From the NCBI GenBank assembly GCA_026770585.1, contig MU647541.1, positions 57,562-69,585 of the forward strand: a DNA stretch of 12,024 bases, in the 5' to 3' direction. This document shows positions 4,784 to 11,942 of this stretch, piece by piece. Made by a program: the position numbers and the translations under genes. The notes beneath the pieces are model-generated. The model did not search any database. It had not been told where the DNA came from and worked only from the letters and a program-made list of their open reading frames with translations. This stretch comes from Baffinella frigidus. Lineage: Eukaryota; Cryptophyceae; Cryptomonadales; Baffinellaceae. The first letter of the stretch is position 1; each line of letters begins with the position of its first letter.

Positions 4784-5141
4784 CGAAGCCGTGCACCTCA
4801 CAGCCGAAGGGCTGGGCGGAGATCGCCTCGTCGAAACTCGCGCTGTCGCTGATCCCTCCGGAGTAGACCACGCACCCCGTGGCTGGGAGGTCGTCGAGGC
4901 ATACATCCCACCCCCCATCCCCACTGTTGCCGACGCGCTTTGACTTGGTGCATGCAGAGGCGTTGAGCGCCGGCAGCTCCAGCTGCGGATCCGGCGCGAG
5001 CGTCGTCCGGAGGCTTTCGTGCACTTGCAGCGTCCCCGCCCCGAAACTCGGCAGGAGGAAGAAGTTTCGCCCGAGCCCGAACCCCAGGACAAAGACGAGA
5101 CCCAGACGGAGATGGGGCACCAGCTTTGCGAATGTGACCAT
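4784..5141 (-). CDS. METTL24-like SAM-dependent methyltransferase, exon 1
   Basis: 119 codons plus one base from ATG at 5141 (an upstream in-frame GTG at 5159 is not a likely eukaryotic start; a stop lies at 5171). Residues 11-31 (LRLGLVFVLGFGLGRNFFLL region) form one hydrophobic span after a short basic N-terminus, so a type II membrane anchor with the enzyme probably in the Golgi or ER lumen. Residues 69-81 (RVGNSGDGGWDVC), 91-107 (VVYSGGISDSASFDEAI) and 114-119 (CEVHGF) match the RVGxxxDGGxxxC, VVYSxGIxxxxSFE and CEVHGFDPT landmarks of the Methyltransf_24/METTL24-like group; the SAM-pocket Asp comes from exon 2. Without splicing the frame continues as GPILFHTP and stops. Substrate is unknown for this family in algae. 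An inverted repeat begins 40 bp upstream of the ATG. Confidence 0.8.
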
Positions 5142-5180
5142 CCTCCACACACGCGCCACCGCGACGATCTAATCGCGGCG

Positions 5181-6216
5181 AGTATTCATGATGAATACGA
5201 TTTCGGGGAGCACCGACAATTCTGGTAGAGGGGGGCGGGGTCCCGGGTGCCTCGCGCAGCGATGGGTGGCGGAAACGCTGAACTAGCTTCGCGGTGCACC
5301 GCCTATGGGTCGGTTCGGGACCGGAATGAGTCGGCACAGGAGCGTGCGCGCCGCGCAGCCGCCGAACTCGGTGCAAAGCTGAATCCTCAGACCCCGGTCC
5401 CCAACACGGGGCGCAGCCTGCAAAGCCTTCTGACCTTGGAGTGGGAACACATGCGAGAACGGATTGGCCGAGGCTGGCACCGTCCTCGTGCGGCACCGGT
5501 GTCCGGGAAGGGTTTCCATGCGGGGAACCCTTGGAGTCGCTGGACGCAAATCGTTGAAAGATTCGCCAGCTTGGGGAGGCTGGTGCAGGAAGCGCGGGTT
5601 CCAGAGTCATGGCAACCCAGTGAAGCTCCATCTCAGCCCACAGCCCCCCCCTGCGTGGATTCTGGCGGCCAAGCCCGCCGGGGGTGTTGTGTAGGCGGCT
5701 GAAGCCGCAGCTGCGTGCACGCAGCTCCTAAACCCTTCTCTGGGAACAGGAGAACGAAGGGCTGGGCTGGTTCATCGGCTGGTGGCGCTTTGCCGCGCAG
5801 GCCCAGCGCTCGCAGTTACATTGAGGCGCCCGCCCAGCCGCTGTGTGCGTGGTTCGGGCGAGGGTTCTGCGTTCTGGGTGGTATGTGTGTATGCTCGGGG
5901 GGCTGCATGGGGGGGCACGACTTGGGGGGCCTGGCAGCCCTCAGGGGCAGGACGCCGGTGCGGTTTGATTCACAGGTAGGAGGAACGATCCATTCAGAGC
6001 ACCGTGTGGGATGGCGGCCCCATCGGAGGCGATTTCGGGGTGCTGCGTTGTGGAGATGCAACGGAAATCGCCTGGAAATGCAAACAGAGCACAGTGAATC
6101 GAGGCGTCCATGGGTGGCTACCGGGGGTGCACTGCGCTCACAATTGGCGCTCGCACGCAGGGGGGCAGTATGAAGCAGGGTGTCACTTTTATTTGAGGTG
6201 CTCAAGCGGGAAATCT
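5181..6216 (+). repeat. Left arm of 2.3-kb inverted repeat
   Basis: Aligns in reverse orientation with 6630-7496. The outer end AGTATTCATGATGAATACGA matches the right end closely, and 5181-5571 aligns throughout with the complement of about 7110-7496 at roughly 80% identity by eye. The inner portion from about 5905 to 6216 also aligns (shared GGGATGGCGGCC..., GGAGGCGATTTCG, GTGTCACTTTTAT and GGAAATCT blocks). About 335 bp (5572-5905) have no counterpart. Open frames inside change register between the arms, so it is treated as non-coding. Confidence 0.85.
5572..5905. other. Arm-specific segment in left arm
   Basis: Present only in the left arm: alignment with the right arm stops after GTTGAAAGAT and resumes at about GGGGCACGACTTGGGG. 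It is either an insertion here or a deletion in the right arm. GC-rich, with a GCAGCTGCGTGCACGCAGCT hairpin near 5708-5727. No gene was recognised. Confidence 0.5.
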
Positions 6217-6629
6217 CGCGGTAGAGGTGTTCTCGAGTGCGTATCATCTTGCGCGTGGCAAATGAAAAAGAGGTCAGCAGACGCGCGAATCAACTCTTGG
6301 CGGTCCAGAATTTCCCCCTCCGAGCCCGCACACGTTATTTTGGTGAACGCCTGTGAAGATGGAGAGGTGCTGCGCACGGACAGTTGCATTTGTGCTGCAA
6401 ACGCGTGATCAAAATCACTTGATGGGGGTACCCTTTCGACACAAATTATACAGTTCCGTCCAAGATTCAGCCCTGACAGTCGCGGTATTCTGTGGGGATC
6501 GTATTTCACGCTCGACCGAATTAATGGAGTGTTTATCCGGAGTTTTTGTTGTCCCACGCAGCCAGGAGTTGGTGCAGAGCGCCCCACGGGCAGTGAGGGG
6601 GCCGCGAGGGGAGATCCACCACTCCTGCC
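6217..6629. other. Central spacer of the inverted repeat
   Basis: About 410 bp that do not align between the arms. Base composition is close to balanced. The region carries no recognised gene, transposase motif or strong hairpin. Confidence 0.5.
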
Positions 6630-7496
6630 AGATTTCCAGCCTACCGACCAGATAAAAGTGACACGCTGCTGCGTACTGACCCATATCATGATGTTACCCG
6701 GTCTGAGCATGCTGCACCACGTGTATTCACACCGTGGACGCATCTATTCCGTGATATTTTGTGCATTCCCAGGCAATTTGCGTTGCGTTCTGGCACCAGG
6801 CAGCGCGCTCCGACCTTCTCAGGGCCCGAGAAACGCTCGCAGCGCGCGCATACATACATCCGATCAAGAGACAAGTGTCTACAGCATCACATCCAGCGTG
6901 ACTAGGAGAAACCCGAGCCAGAACCGAGTGGTTTTGGCCGGTTCCCAGCAGATGAGCCCCCCAGCAGCGCAGCTCCTCGAAATCGCCTCCGCTGAGGCCG
7001 CCATCCCGCACGGGACTCAACTTGGGTCGTGCCATGCACCTGGGCTCCACACCGCAATTGTTCCACGCCCCTGCGGGACGGTAGAGCCCCAAAGCCGTGC
7101 CCCGAAACCATCTTTCAACGATTTGCGTCCAGCGACTCGAAGGTTTCCCCGCATGGAAACCCTTCCGGGACACCGGGACCGCACGGGGAGGTGGCCAGAC
7201 TCAGCCAATCCGCTCTCACACCAGCGCCCACTCAAAGGGCAGGAGGCTTTGCAGGCTGTGCCCCGTGGTGGGGACCGGGTCTGAGGATTCAGGTGTGCAC
7301 CTGGTTCGGGGGCTGCGCGGCGCGCACGCTGCTGTGCCGACCCAGTCCGGTCCCAGCCCGACAGCTAGGGAGAGCGCCGCGAAGCTAGTGCGGCGTTTCC
7401 GCCCCCCATCTCTGCGCACGGCACCCAAGAGCCCCCCCCGCCCCCCTCCCTACCAAAATTGTCGGGCTCCCCGAAATCGTATTCATGATGAATACT
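6630..7496 (-). repeat. Right arm of 2.3-kb inverted repeat
   Basis: Complement of the left arm (see 5181-6216), ending with the same GTATTCATGATGAATAC palindrome at its outer tip. About 165 bp at roughly 6795-6958 are specific to this arm. No obvious target-site duplication flanks the pair. The arm ends 344 bp before the ATG of the divergent gene at 7840. Confidence 0.85.
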
Positions 7497-7839
7497 ACTC
7501 CGGATGATCCCCAGGCCTTGTACACTCCCGAGGATTCCTGCAGGTCATGAGCCTCGGTTATAAGTCAATTTGTGAACCTGACAACTTTTGACAAGTCGAA
7601 ACTGGTCAAAATCTAAAAAAGGTCCCCAACATAACCTGTTCGTTGAGATCTGCGACAGGTTATTATGGCTCTTCTCCGCGCTGCTGGCACCAGCCACGTT
7701 CTCTGAGGAAGAGAGACCCAGGGAGACTCAGAAAGACCCTGCCTGTCGTGAGTGAGTGACGACGTGTCGCCGACGACGACGGCCGATCTCGCCCACGCCC
7801 CCGACGGACCCCTCCAGAAACCCTGCTTTTGGGACAGCG
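7497..7839. promoter_or_regulatory. Upstream region of the 7840 gene
   Basis: 343 bp between the inverted repeat and the ATG. It contains a hairpin, ATAACCTGT...ACAGGTTAT, at 7631-7663 and a GC-rich stretch before the start codon, presumably 5' UTR. No TATA box or other defined promoter element is evident. Confidence 0.35.
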
Positions 7840-8460
7840 ATGGGCGGTAATGTGTGTATGAGGCGGGGGGGGCGGTGGTTGAGCTATGGGGTCAACCCGT
7901 GGATCGCGCTTACCATCGGAACCGCATTCGTGCTTCTCTGGTGCGTCCTCGCGGGGTTGGTGGCATGCCAATTCATTAACTTCGAGAACGGTCTGGTTGT
8001 GTCCTTCGCGAAAAACGTCCTGGAGTTCCTGGGGGTGCTCGAAGTGATTCTCTTTGTCGCTCTCTTCAGAATCAGCGGAAGAACAGGAAGGATTGGGGGG
8101 ATCGTATACGCAGCGTGCCTCACGGCCTTCCTGTGGGGCTCCGTGGAATTCATTCGCGACGAAGAGGGGCAGACGCTGCACCTTTTCTGGCCTCCTGACT
8201 TCAGCCCAGGCGCCAGAACGCTCCAGCGCCAGACGAGCCCCCTCCTCGATACGGCGCCCTACATCCTCCCTTGTGCGCAGCGGCTGCTGAACCGCTCGGG
8301 CTCAGTCGCTGTGCGGAGCGCTGCGGCCCGGCGACTTCTCGGCGTCGATGCTATCTTCGTCGTGCACTACCCGCGCCTGAAGGAACGACGCGTGTTGATG
8401 GAGAAGCTCCTGGAAAGGGAAGGGCTGCATGCTGACGTGAACTGGGTCACGTTCCAGGAG
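7840..8460 (+). CDS. Membrane protein with GT25-like domain start, exon 1
   Basis: 207 codons from ATG at 7840 (MGGNVCMRRGGRW); an in-frame upstream GTG is rejected. Three hydrophobic spans are visible at about residues 20-44 (WIALTIGTAFVLLWCVLAGL), 60-77 (VLEFLGVLEVILFVALF) and 85-104 (IGGIVYAACLTAFLWGSVEF). After a basic linker, residues 169-205 read VDAIFVVHYPRLKERRVLME then KLLEREGL...VNWVTF. This resembles the N-terminal strand-helix-strand of glycosyltransferase family 25 and its algal relatives (xIyVIxxxxxxxRxxxLxxxLxxxGx...W), which transfer sugars in the secretory pathway; catalytic acidic motifs would lie further on and are absent. The coding frame probably ends at a donor CAGGAG|GTCTGC (GT at 8461-8462), because the following 15 codons read into a repeat-end motif. 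Later exons were not found. The TM topology is a firmer reading than the enzyme family. Confidence 0.55.
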
Positions 8461-8514
8461 GTCTGCCGCCCACCAGCCCTCCCAACTGGAGTTACCGAGT
8501 TCATAGGCTAACGC
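8461..8514 (+). other. Putative intron start carrying a repeat-end motif
   Basis: The open frame continues to a stop at 8511, but 8469-8482 is CCACCAGCCCTCCC, the terminal motif seen on several hairpin elements here, and GT at 8461 is a plausible donor. The tail RPPALPTGVTEFIG is therefore unlikely to be real protein. Confidence 0.45.
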
Positions 8515-8526
8515 ACTAAAACTAGG

Positions 8527-8575
8527 GTAGTTATGCCTACGGTATAGTTATGCCTACGGGTAGTTATGCCTACGG
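8527..8575 (+). repeat. Tandem repeat, three units of TAGTTATGCCTACGG
   Basis: Three 15-18 bp units, GTAGTTATGCCTACGG and close variants, directly left of the family A element at 8580. Confidence 0.9.
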
Positions 8576-8579
8576 TATT

Positions 8580-8752
8580 CCACCAGCCCTGGGAGGTGGC
8601 TCAAATTGTGGTCTGGAGTTTGAGCCATTTTACCTTGCAGCGGGGCCAGATCTGGCCCCTCTACAACTTAAGAAGTCCGAATCTTGTGGCAAAATCAACT
8701 TTTGGGATTTATATTCCAGAGCACTATTTGAGCCACCTCGGAGGGCTAGTGG
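8580..8752 (+). mobile_element. MITE-like element, family A copy 3
   Basis: 173 bp with inverted ends CCACCAGCCCTGGGAGGTGG... and ...CCACCTCGGAGGGCTAGTGG, and pairing continuing about 40 bp inward with mismatches. A perfect 18-bp palindrome, GGGGCCAGATCTGGCCCC, lies at 8642-8659. It has the same orientation as 440-609. Confidence 0.87.
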
Positions 8753-8785
8753 TTGTACGTGACCACGACCATCCTTAAGATAGCA

Positions 8786-8878
8786 CACAACCATGTTTTA
8801 AGTTGAATCAGTTTTCATACGAGATGTGTACGAGATCACAACCATGTTTTAAATTGAATCAGATTTCATACGAGATGT
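8786..8878 (+). repeat. Tandem duplication of 42-bp unit
   Basis: CACAACCATGTTTTAAGTTG... at 8786-8827 recurs at 8837-8878 with two mismatches (51-bp period). Confidence 0.9.
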
Positions 8879-8892
8879 TTCATATGAGATCT

Positions 8893-8927
8893 CCCACTGC
8901 GTGGCGGGGGCTTCTCCACACAGTGGG
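8893..8927. repeat. Small hairpin
   Basis: CCCACTGCGTGG and CCACACAGTGGG, 12-bp arms with one mismatch. Confidence 0.75.
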
Positions 8928-9005
8928 CTTCGAAGGGGATTTCAGCCAGAATTCTGGTCGAAATTCCGGCCAATCCTTAGTCCAATTAGCAGCCACCGGG
9001 GGCTT

Positions 9006-9027
9006 CACGGATACAGTCCATCTAAAC
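9006..9027 (+). repeat. 22-bp unit with exact inverted copy
   Basis: CACGGATACAGTCCATCTAA plus AC. Its exact complement is at 9542-9563, inside the loop of the element 9481-9626. Confidence 0.9.
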
Positions 9028-9070
9028 GATCTGTACTAGAATCTTATCCATTGCAACGGATGCCAATGGG

Positions 9071-9096
9071 TTTTCGCCCGGAAATCCGGGCGAAAA
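9071..9096. repeat. Small perfect hairpin
   Basis: TTTTCGCCCGG-AAAT-CCGGGCGAAAA, 11-bp arms and a 4-base loop. Confidence 0.9.
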
Positions 9097-9331
9097 TAAC
9101 TCGGCCGCTTTTAAGTGGGGAGAAAAGATTTGTACCAGAAAAATAGACGGACCTCATCAGCCACGCCCACTGGTTCCAACTACGCGAAACCACTAGGTGG
9201 CAACCGACACGTCTTATCCCCTGTTTTCGGTGGGTGGCAAAAGTTATCAACGAAGAGAAACAAATCGATTTTTCGCTGCTGCAGAGCATGATCGCTGCCA
9301 AAAACCTCAACTCAGGTCTCGCCTCACCCTT

Positions 9332-9406
9332 GCTGACGACGCGCATCACACCCTCTCGCACACCCTCTCACACCCTCTCGCACACCCTCGAGGGTGTGAT
9401 GCGCGT
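9332..9406 (-). mobile_element. 82-bp hairpin element, copy 3 (7 bp short)
   Basis: Complete except for the last seven bases (CGTCAGC), where a 30-bp hairpin (9407-9436) begins. G-rich side on the minus strand. Its left flank read outward (AAGGGTGAGG) resembles the same flank of the copy at 11643 (AAGGGTCCAG). Confidence 0.93.
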
Positions 9407-9436
9407 ACCTTATTGTACGAGCCTAGACAATAAGGT
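9407..9436. repeat. 30-bp hairpin truncating the 82-bp element
   Basis: ACCTTATTGT and ACAATAAGGT, perfect 10-bp arms, starting exactly where the 82-bp element is cut. Confidence 0.85.
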
Positions 9437-9480
9437 GTGAGCCTCCAGTTTCATGCCGCCAAGTATTTAATTCAATGCTC

Positions 9481-9626
9481 GAAACGCTTACGTTTAGCGC
9501 CAGCCGTTGCCAATTGGGCATTTTGGCATCACGTTTCTGCCGTTTAGATGGACTGTATCCGTGCCTTCAGACAGAAACGTGATGCCAAACATCAGGCAGA
9601 AACGTGATGCCGAAAGTAAGCGTTTC
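9481..9626. mobile_element. 146-bp MITE-like element
   Basis: Ends GAAACGCTTACGTTT and GAAAGTAAGCGTTTC (inverted, two mismatches in 15). An internal GGCATCACGTTTCTG block occurs once forward (about 9524) and twice inverted (about 9571-9609). Between them is the 22-bp inverted partner of 9006-9027. Confidence 0.75.
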
Positions 9627-9697
9627 AAACCCTCGGCGAGATTCATTCGAGAACCCCCAGCTGCCCAGGCTCGTCCTTAGAACCGCTCGCGCTGTGT

Positions 9698-9824
9698 CCA
9701 CCAACCCTCACGCTTTGGGCAAATGCGGAATTTGGCGGTACGTAATGCCCTGGAAGAGTGTCGGATTCCGGCACTTTTCAAGGGCAGCACGTACCGCATT
9801 TGCCCAAAGCGTGAGGGTTGGTGG
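9698..9824. mobile_element. 127-bp hairpin ending in CCACCAACCCTC
   Basis: Perfect 31-bp outer arms (CCACCAACCCTCACGCTTTG... and complement), after which pairing continues to a centre at about 9765 apart from a 10-bp duplication in the left arm. The first 11-12 bases match the tips of family A and of the large palindrome's inner units, while the rest of the stem is unique here. Confidence 0.9.
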
Positions 9825-9861
9825 GTGGCAGGATGATAGCTACTCGCAGGAGGAGCGGTGT
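9821..9861 (+). repeat. 41-bp direct repeat, copy 1
   Basis: GTGGGTGGCAGGATGATAGC... matches 9960-10000 with two mismatches; the pair flanks the truncated 82-bp element at 9888. Confidence 0.9.
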
Positions 9862-9887
9862 CACACCCTCGGCCCCGCAGGGATGTC

Positions 9888-9958
9888 GCTGACGACGCGC
9901 ATCACACCCTCGAGGGTGTGCAAGAGGGTGTGAGAGGGTGTGCGAGAGGGTGTGAGAG
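9888..9958 (+). mobile_element. 82-bp hairpin element, copy 4 (3' truncated)
   Basis: Starts GCTGACGACGCGC and keeps the GAGGGTGTG units, but lacks the final GATGCGCGTCGTCAGC; it runs into the second 41-bp repeat instead. Left flank GGCCCCGCAGGGATGTC is shared (inverted) with the copy at 3001. Confidence 0.9.
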
Positions 9959-9959
9959 G

Positions 9960-10000
9960 GTGGGTGGCAGGTTGATAGCTACTCGGAGGAGGAGCGGTGT
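9960..10000 (+). repeat. 41-bp direct repeat, copy 2
   Basis: See 9821-9861. Confidence 0.9.
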
Positions 10001-10015
10001 TGCCTCTTCTCGTGT

Positions 10016-10060
10016 GACCGCCGCTGGACGCGCACCATCTGCAATGGAAGGTTCGTCTCA
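10016..10060 (+). repeat. 45-bp direct repeat, copy 1
   Basis: GACCGCCGCTGGACGCGCAC... recurs at 10352-10396 with one mismatch. The first copy abuts the outside of the large palindrome's left arm and the second lies in its loop. Confidence 0.95.
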
Positions 10061-10082
10061 GCTCGAACCCCGCCCCGTACCA

Positions 10083-10164
10083 GCTGACGACGCGCATCAC
10101 ACCCTCTCGCACACCCTCTCACACCCTCTCGCACACCCTCGAGGTTGTGATGCGCATCGCCAGC
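10083..10164 (-). mobile_element. 82-bp hairpin element, copy 5 (in left palindrome arm)
   Basis: Full length, with substitutions near one end (GAGGTTGTGATGCGCATCGCC) that weaken the stem. Partner of 10572-10653. Confidence 0.93.
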
Positions 10165-10351
10165 TCGCGTACTTCGGGAGCAGGGTCGACCACCAGCCCT
10201 CAGAGTTGGAACAAACCCTCTTTCCCGGGACCCCTGATTTGTACCACAGGTCGTCGGATTCCGACGATCTCCAGTACAAATCAAGGGGTTTGAACCCGAC
10301 GATTTGCTCCCAGTCGGAGGATTTGCTCCCATTTGCTCCCAGTCGGAAATC

Positions 10352-10396
10352 GACCGCCGCTGGACGCGCACCATCTGCAATGGAAGGTTCATCTCA
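10352..10396 (+). repeat. 45-bp direct repeat, copy 2 (palindrome loop)
   Basis: See 10016-10060. It is followed at about 10405-10420 by another CCACCAGCCCTCC motif. Confidence 0.95.
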
Positions 10397-10571
10397 CCAG
10401 ACCCCACCACCAGCCCTCCGACTGGGAGCAAATCGTCGGTTTCAAACCCCCTTGATTTGTACTGGAGATCGTTGGAATCCGACGACCTGTGGCACAAATC
10501 GGGGGTCCCGGGAAAGAGGGGTTGTTCCAACTCTGAGGGCTTGTGGTAGACCCTGCACCCGAAGTACGCGA

Positions 10572-10653
10572 GCTGGCGACGCGCATCACACCCTCGAGGG
10601 TGTGCGAGAGGGTGTGAGAGGGTGTGCGAGAGGGTGTGATGCGCGTCGTCAGC
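10572..10653 (+). mobile_element. 82-bp hairpin element, copy 6 (in right palindrome arm)
   Basis: Full length, starting GCTGGCGACGCGC and ending GCGCGTCGTCAGC. Same flanks as 10083-10164 in inverted order. Confidence 0.95.
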
Positions 10654-10784
10654 TGGTACGGGGCGGGGTTCGAGCTGTGACTCTCCTCCAGCCAGTCCAC
10701 TCGAGGCTAGAAACGTGACTATTTTAAATCAGGGGTTCTTTTACAAGTGAAGGGGTGAGTAGTAATTTTCACACAAATATGTGC

Positions 10785-10830
10785 GTTTGGTCGCTTAGCT
10801 AACATAATTCGGTTAGCTACGTGACCAAAC
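10785..10830. repeat. Hairpin with 19-bp arms
   Basis: GTTTGGTCGCTTAGCTAAC and GTTAGCTACGTGACCAAAC, two mismatches. Confidence 0.85.
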
Positions 10831-10909
10831 CCGCCCGTGATTGGTACAAATTTTAACAACCGCACATTCAAAATACTCCCTCTTCCAGTCTCGAGTGGTA
10901 AGAGGGAGC

Positions 10910-10948
10910 CTCGAGTGCGTCGTCTGCTCTGCTGACGACGCACTCGAG
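10910..10948. repeat. Hairpin with 15-bp perfect arms
   Basis: CTCGAGTGCGTCGTC and GACGACGCACTCGAG. CTCGAGTGCGTCGTCT recurs alone at about 11090-11105. Confidence 0.9.
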
Positions 10949-10956
10949 AACGCACT

Positions 10957-11005
10957 CCAGTTCCCGTGCTCGGCTGCTCTGCCAGTTCCCGTGCTCGGCT
11001 GCTCC
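10957..11005 (+). repeat. 25-bp tandem duplication
   Basis: CCAGTTCCCGTGCTCGGCTG CTCT occurs twice head to tail, followed by a second tandem pair, CACACGGTATCKACACCCTA, at about 11006-11050. Confidence 0.9.
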
Positions 11006-11042
11006 CACACGGTATCTACACCCTAAATTCCACACGGTATCG

Positions 11043-11091
11043 ACACCCTACGTTCTCAACCCTAACCCTTTGACCCTTGACCCTTGACCCT
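11043..11091 (-). repeat. Degenerate CCCTAAA-like tract
   Basis: CACCCTACGTTCTCAACCCT then AACCCTTTGACCCTTGACCC, telomere-like on the minus strand. Confidence 0.7.
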
Positions 11092-11133
11092 CGAGTGCGT
11101 CGTCTCCTTTGTCCCGCCCTGCTCAAGAATCGT

Positions 11134-11155
11134 AAAGCAATCGATTGATTGCTTT
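11134..11155. repeat. Small hairpin
   Basis: AAAGCAATC-GATT-GATTGCTTT, 9-bp arms. Confidence 0.85.
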
Positions 11156-11487
11156 CGGGGCAACAAAAGTCGCTACACAAATGCTCTCCTATCGCTAGTA
11201 TTGTCCAATGGTGTAGTGATTTCGATGACAGAAAGGCTTCAGTACTTTCGCCATCGGCGGGGGCCACTTGAGAATGCTGGAGGATCCTATTTACATGTGG
11301 GGTTGTAAACATTTGTACCAGGATAAGGTGTTCCAACCTCGCGACTGGCCAACATATGGCTAGTAACGTGACCAATCAACGAAAGTTACTACACAAATGC
11401 GCACTTTTAAAATCACATCGGTTTTAAATAGGCCCCTCTAGCGTTCTCGTGTGGGGAGGGTGCCCACCAGTCCTCCCGCTTTCATTT

Positions 11488-11640
11488 CATCTTGGGAAAT
11501 AACTGAAACCGTTGCAATGTGTATGCTATGTTGGCTTTCATGTGTGGCATGTTAGGGTGGTCGATGCTATCTTGGGCATACACCCCATGCCTAACATAGC
11601 ATGACACTGCAACTGATTCAGTGATCTTCCAAAAAAGATG
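11488..11640. mobile_element. 153-bp MITE-like hairpin
   Basis: CATCTTGGGAAATAACTGAA... at the left pairs with the complement ending ...AAGATG at 11640, with mismatches and small indels. The inner GTATGCTATGTTGGC/GCCTAACATAGCATG pairing is strong. An 82-bp element starts two bases after its end. Confidence 0.8.
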
Positions 11641-11642
11641 TC

Positions 11643-11724
11643 GCTGACGACGCGCATCACACCCTCGAGGGTGTGCGAGAGGGTGTGAGCGGGTGTGCGA
11701 GAGGGTGTGATGCGCGTCGTCAGC
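11643..11724 (+). mobile_element. 82-bp hairpin element, copy 7
   Basis: Full length with one interior change (GAGCGGGTGTG). Preceded by GATGTC, as are the copies at 3001 (inverted) and 9888. Confidence 0.95.
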
Positions 11725-11942
11725 AAGGGTCCAGGATTGCAGTGAACTTACGAGGGTGTGTCCAAAGATCGATTTGTACCAGGGAGTCCGCCTATTAGGC
11801 GAATTTGCCTGAAATCGCCTGAAAACACTTTGCCTGAAATCGCCTGAAAACTCTTTGCCTGAAATCGCCTGAAAATAACCTCGAAACCGCGGAACCTCGA
11901 AACCCAAGAATCTGACAATTCTTTCCGTAATCGATCTACGTC
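11725..11942. other. Spacer between two 82-bp elements
   Basis: Contains a small CGCCTATTAGGCG hairpin (about 11789-11801), the 25-bp tandem repeat and a doublet AACCTCGAAACC (about 11877-11904). No gene was recognised. Confidence 0.5.
11804..11876 (+). repeat. 25-bp tandem repeat, three units
   Basis: TTTGCCTGAAATCGCCTGAA plus AACNC, starting at 11804, 11829 and 11854. Each unit is itself an approximate dimer of GCCTGAAAWC. Confidence 0.95.

Larger units (their letters stand above)
10059..10677. repeat. 619-bp near-perfect palindrome
   Basis: Left arm 10059-10320, loop 10321-10414, right arm 10415-10677. About a dozen differences over 262 bases. Each arm contains an 82-bp element (10083-10164 and 10572-10653) and a CCACCAGCCCTC-type motif (about 10190 and complement near 10540). 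Both 82-bp copies share a GGCGAC variant in place of TGACGAC at one tip, so the arms were duplicated after the element inserted. Open frames crossing the arms are not considered genes. Confidence 0.95.
10678..11487. other. Intergenic mosaic of short repeats
   Basis: No gene recognised. It holds the hairpins and tandem repeats listed separately, plus an imperfect inverted pair (about 11167-11184 and 11205-11222, AAAGTCGCTACACAAATG type) and a lone CCACCAGTCCTCCC motif at about 11464. Confidence 0.45.

Noticed and set aside
5181-7496. Open frames inside the 2.3-kb inverted repeat, including frames of more than 150 codons
   Set aside because: The two arms do not preserve a common reading frame and indels between them shift frame; several frames also rely on GTG starts. 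GC-rich non-coding DNA explains them.
8620-8640. Similarity of TTGAGCCATTTTACC in family A to the dinoflagellate spliced leader
   Set aside because: Only a short partial match (GGCTCAA and neighbours) and no leader gene structure; probably chance.
9858-10718. Long plus-strand open frame (286 codons) across the palindrome
   Set aside because: It is translated from repeat arms and 82-bp elements (DDAHHTLEGVREGVRG-type peptides arise wherever the element occurs, in several frames), with no family similarity.
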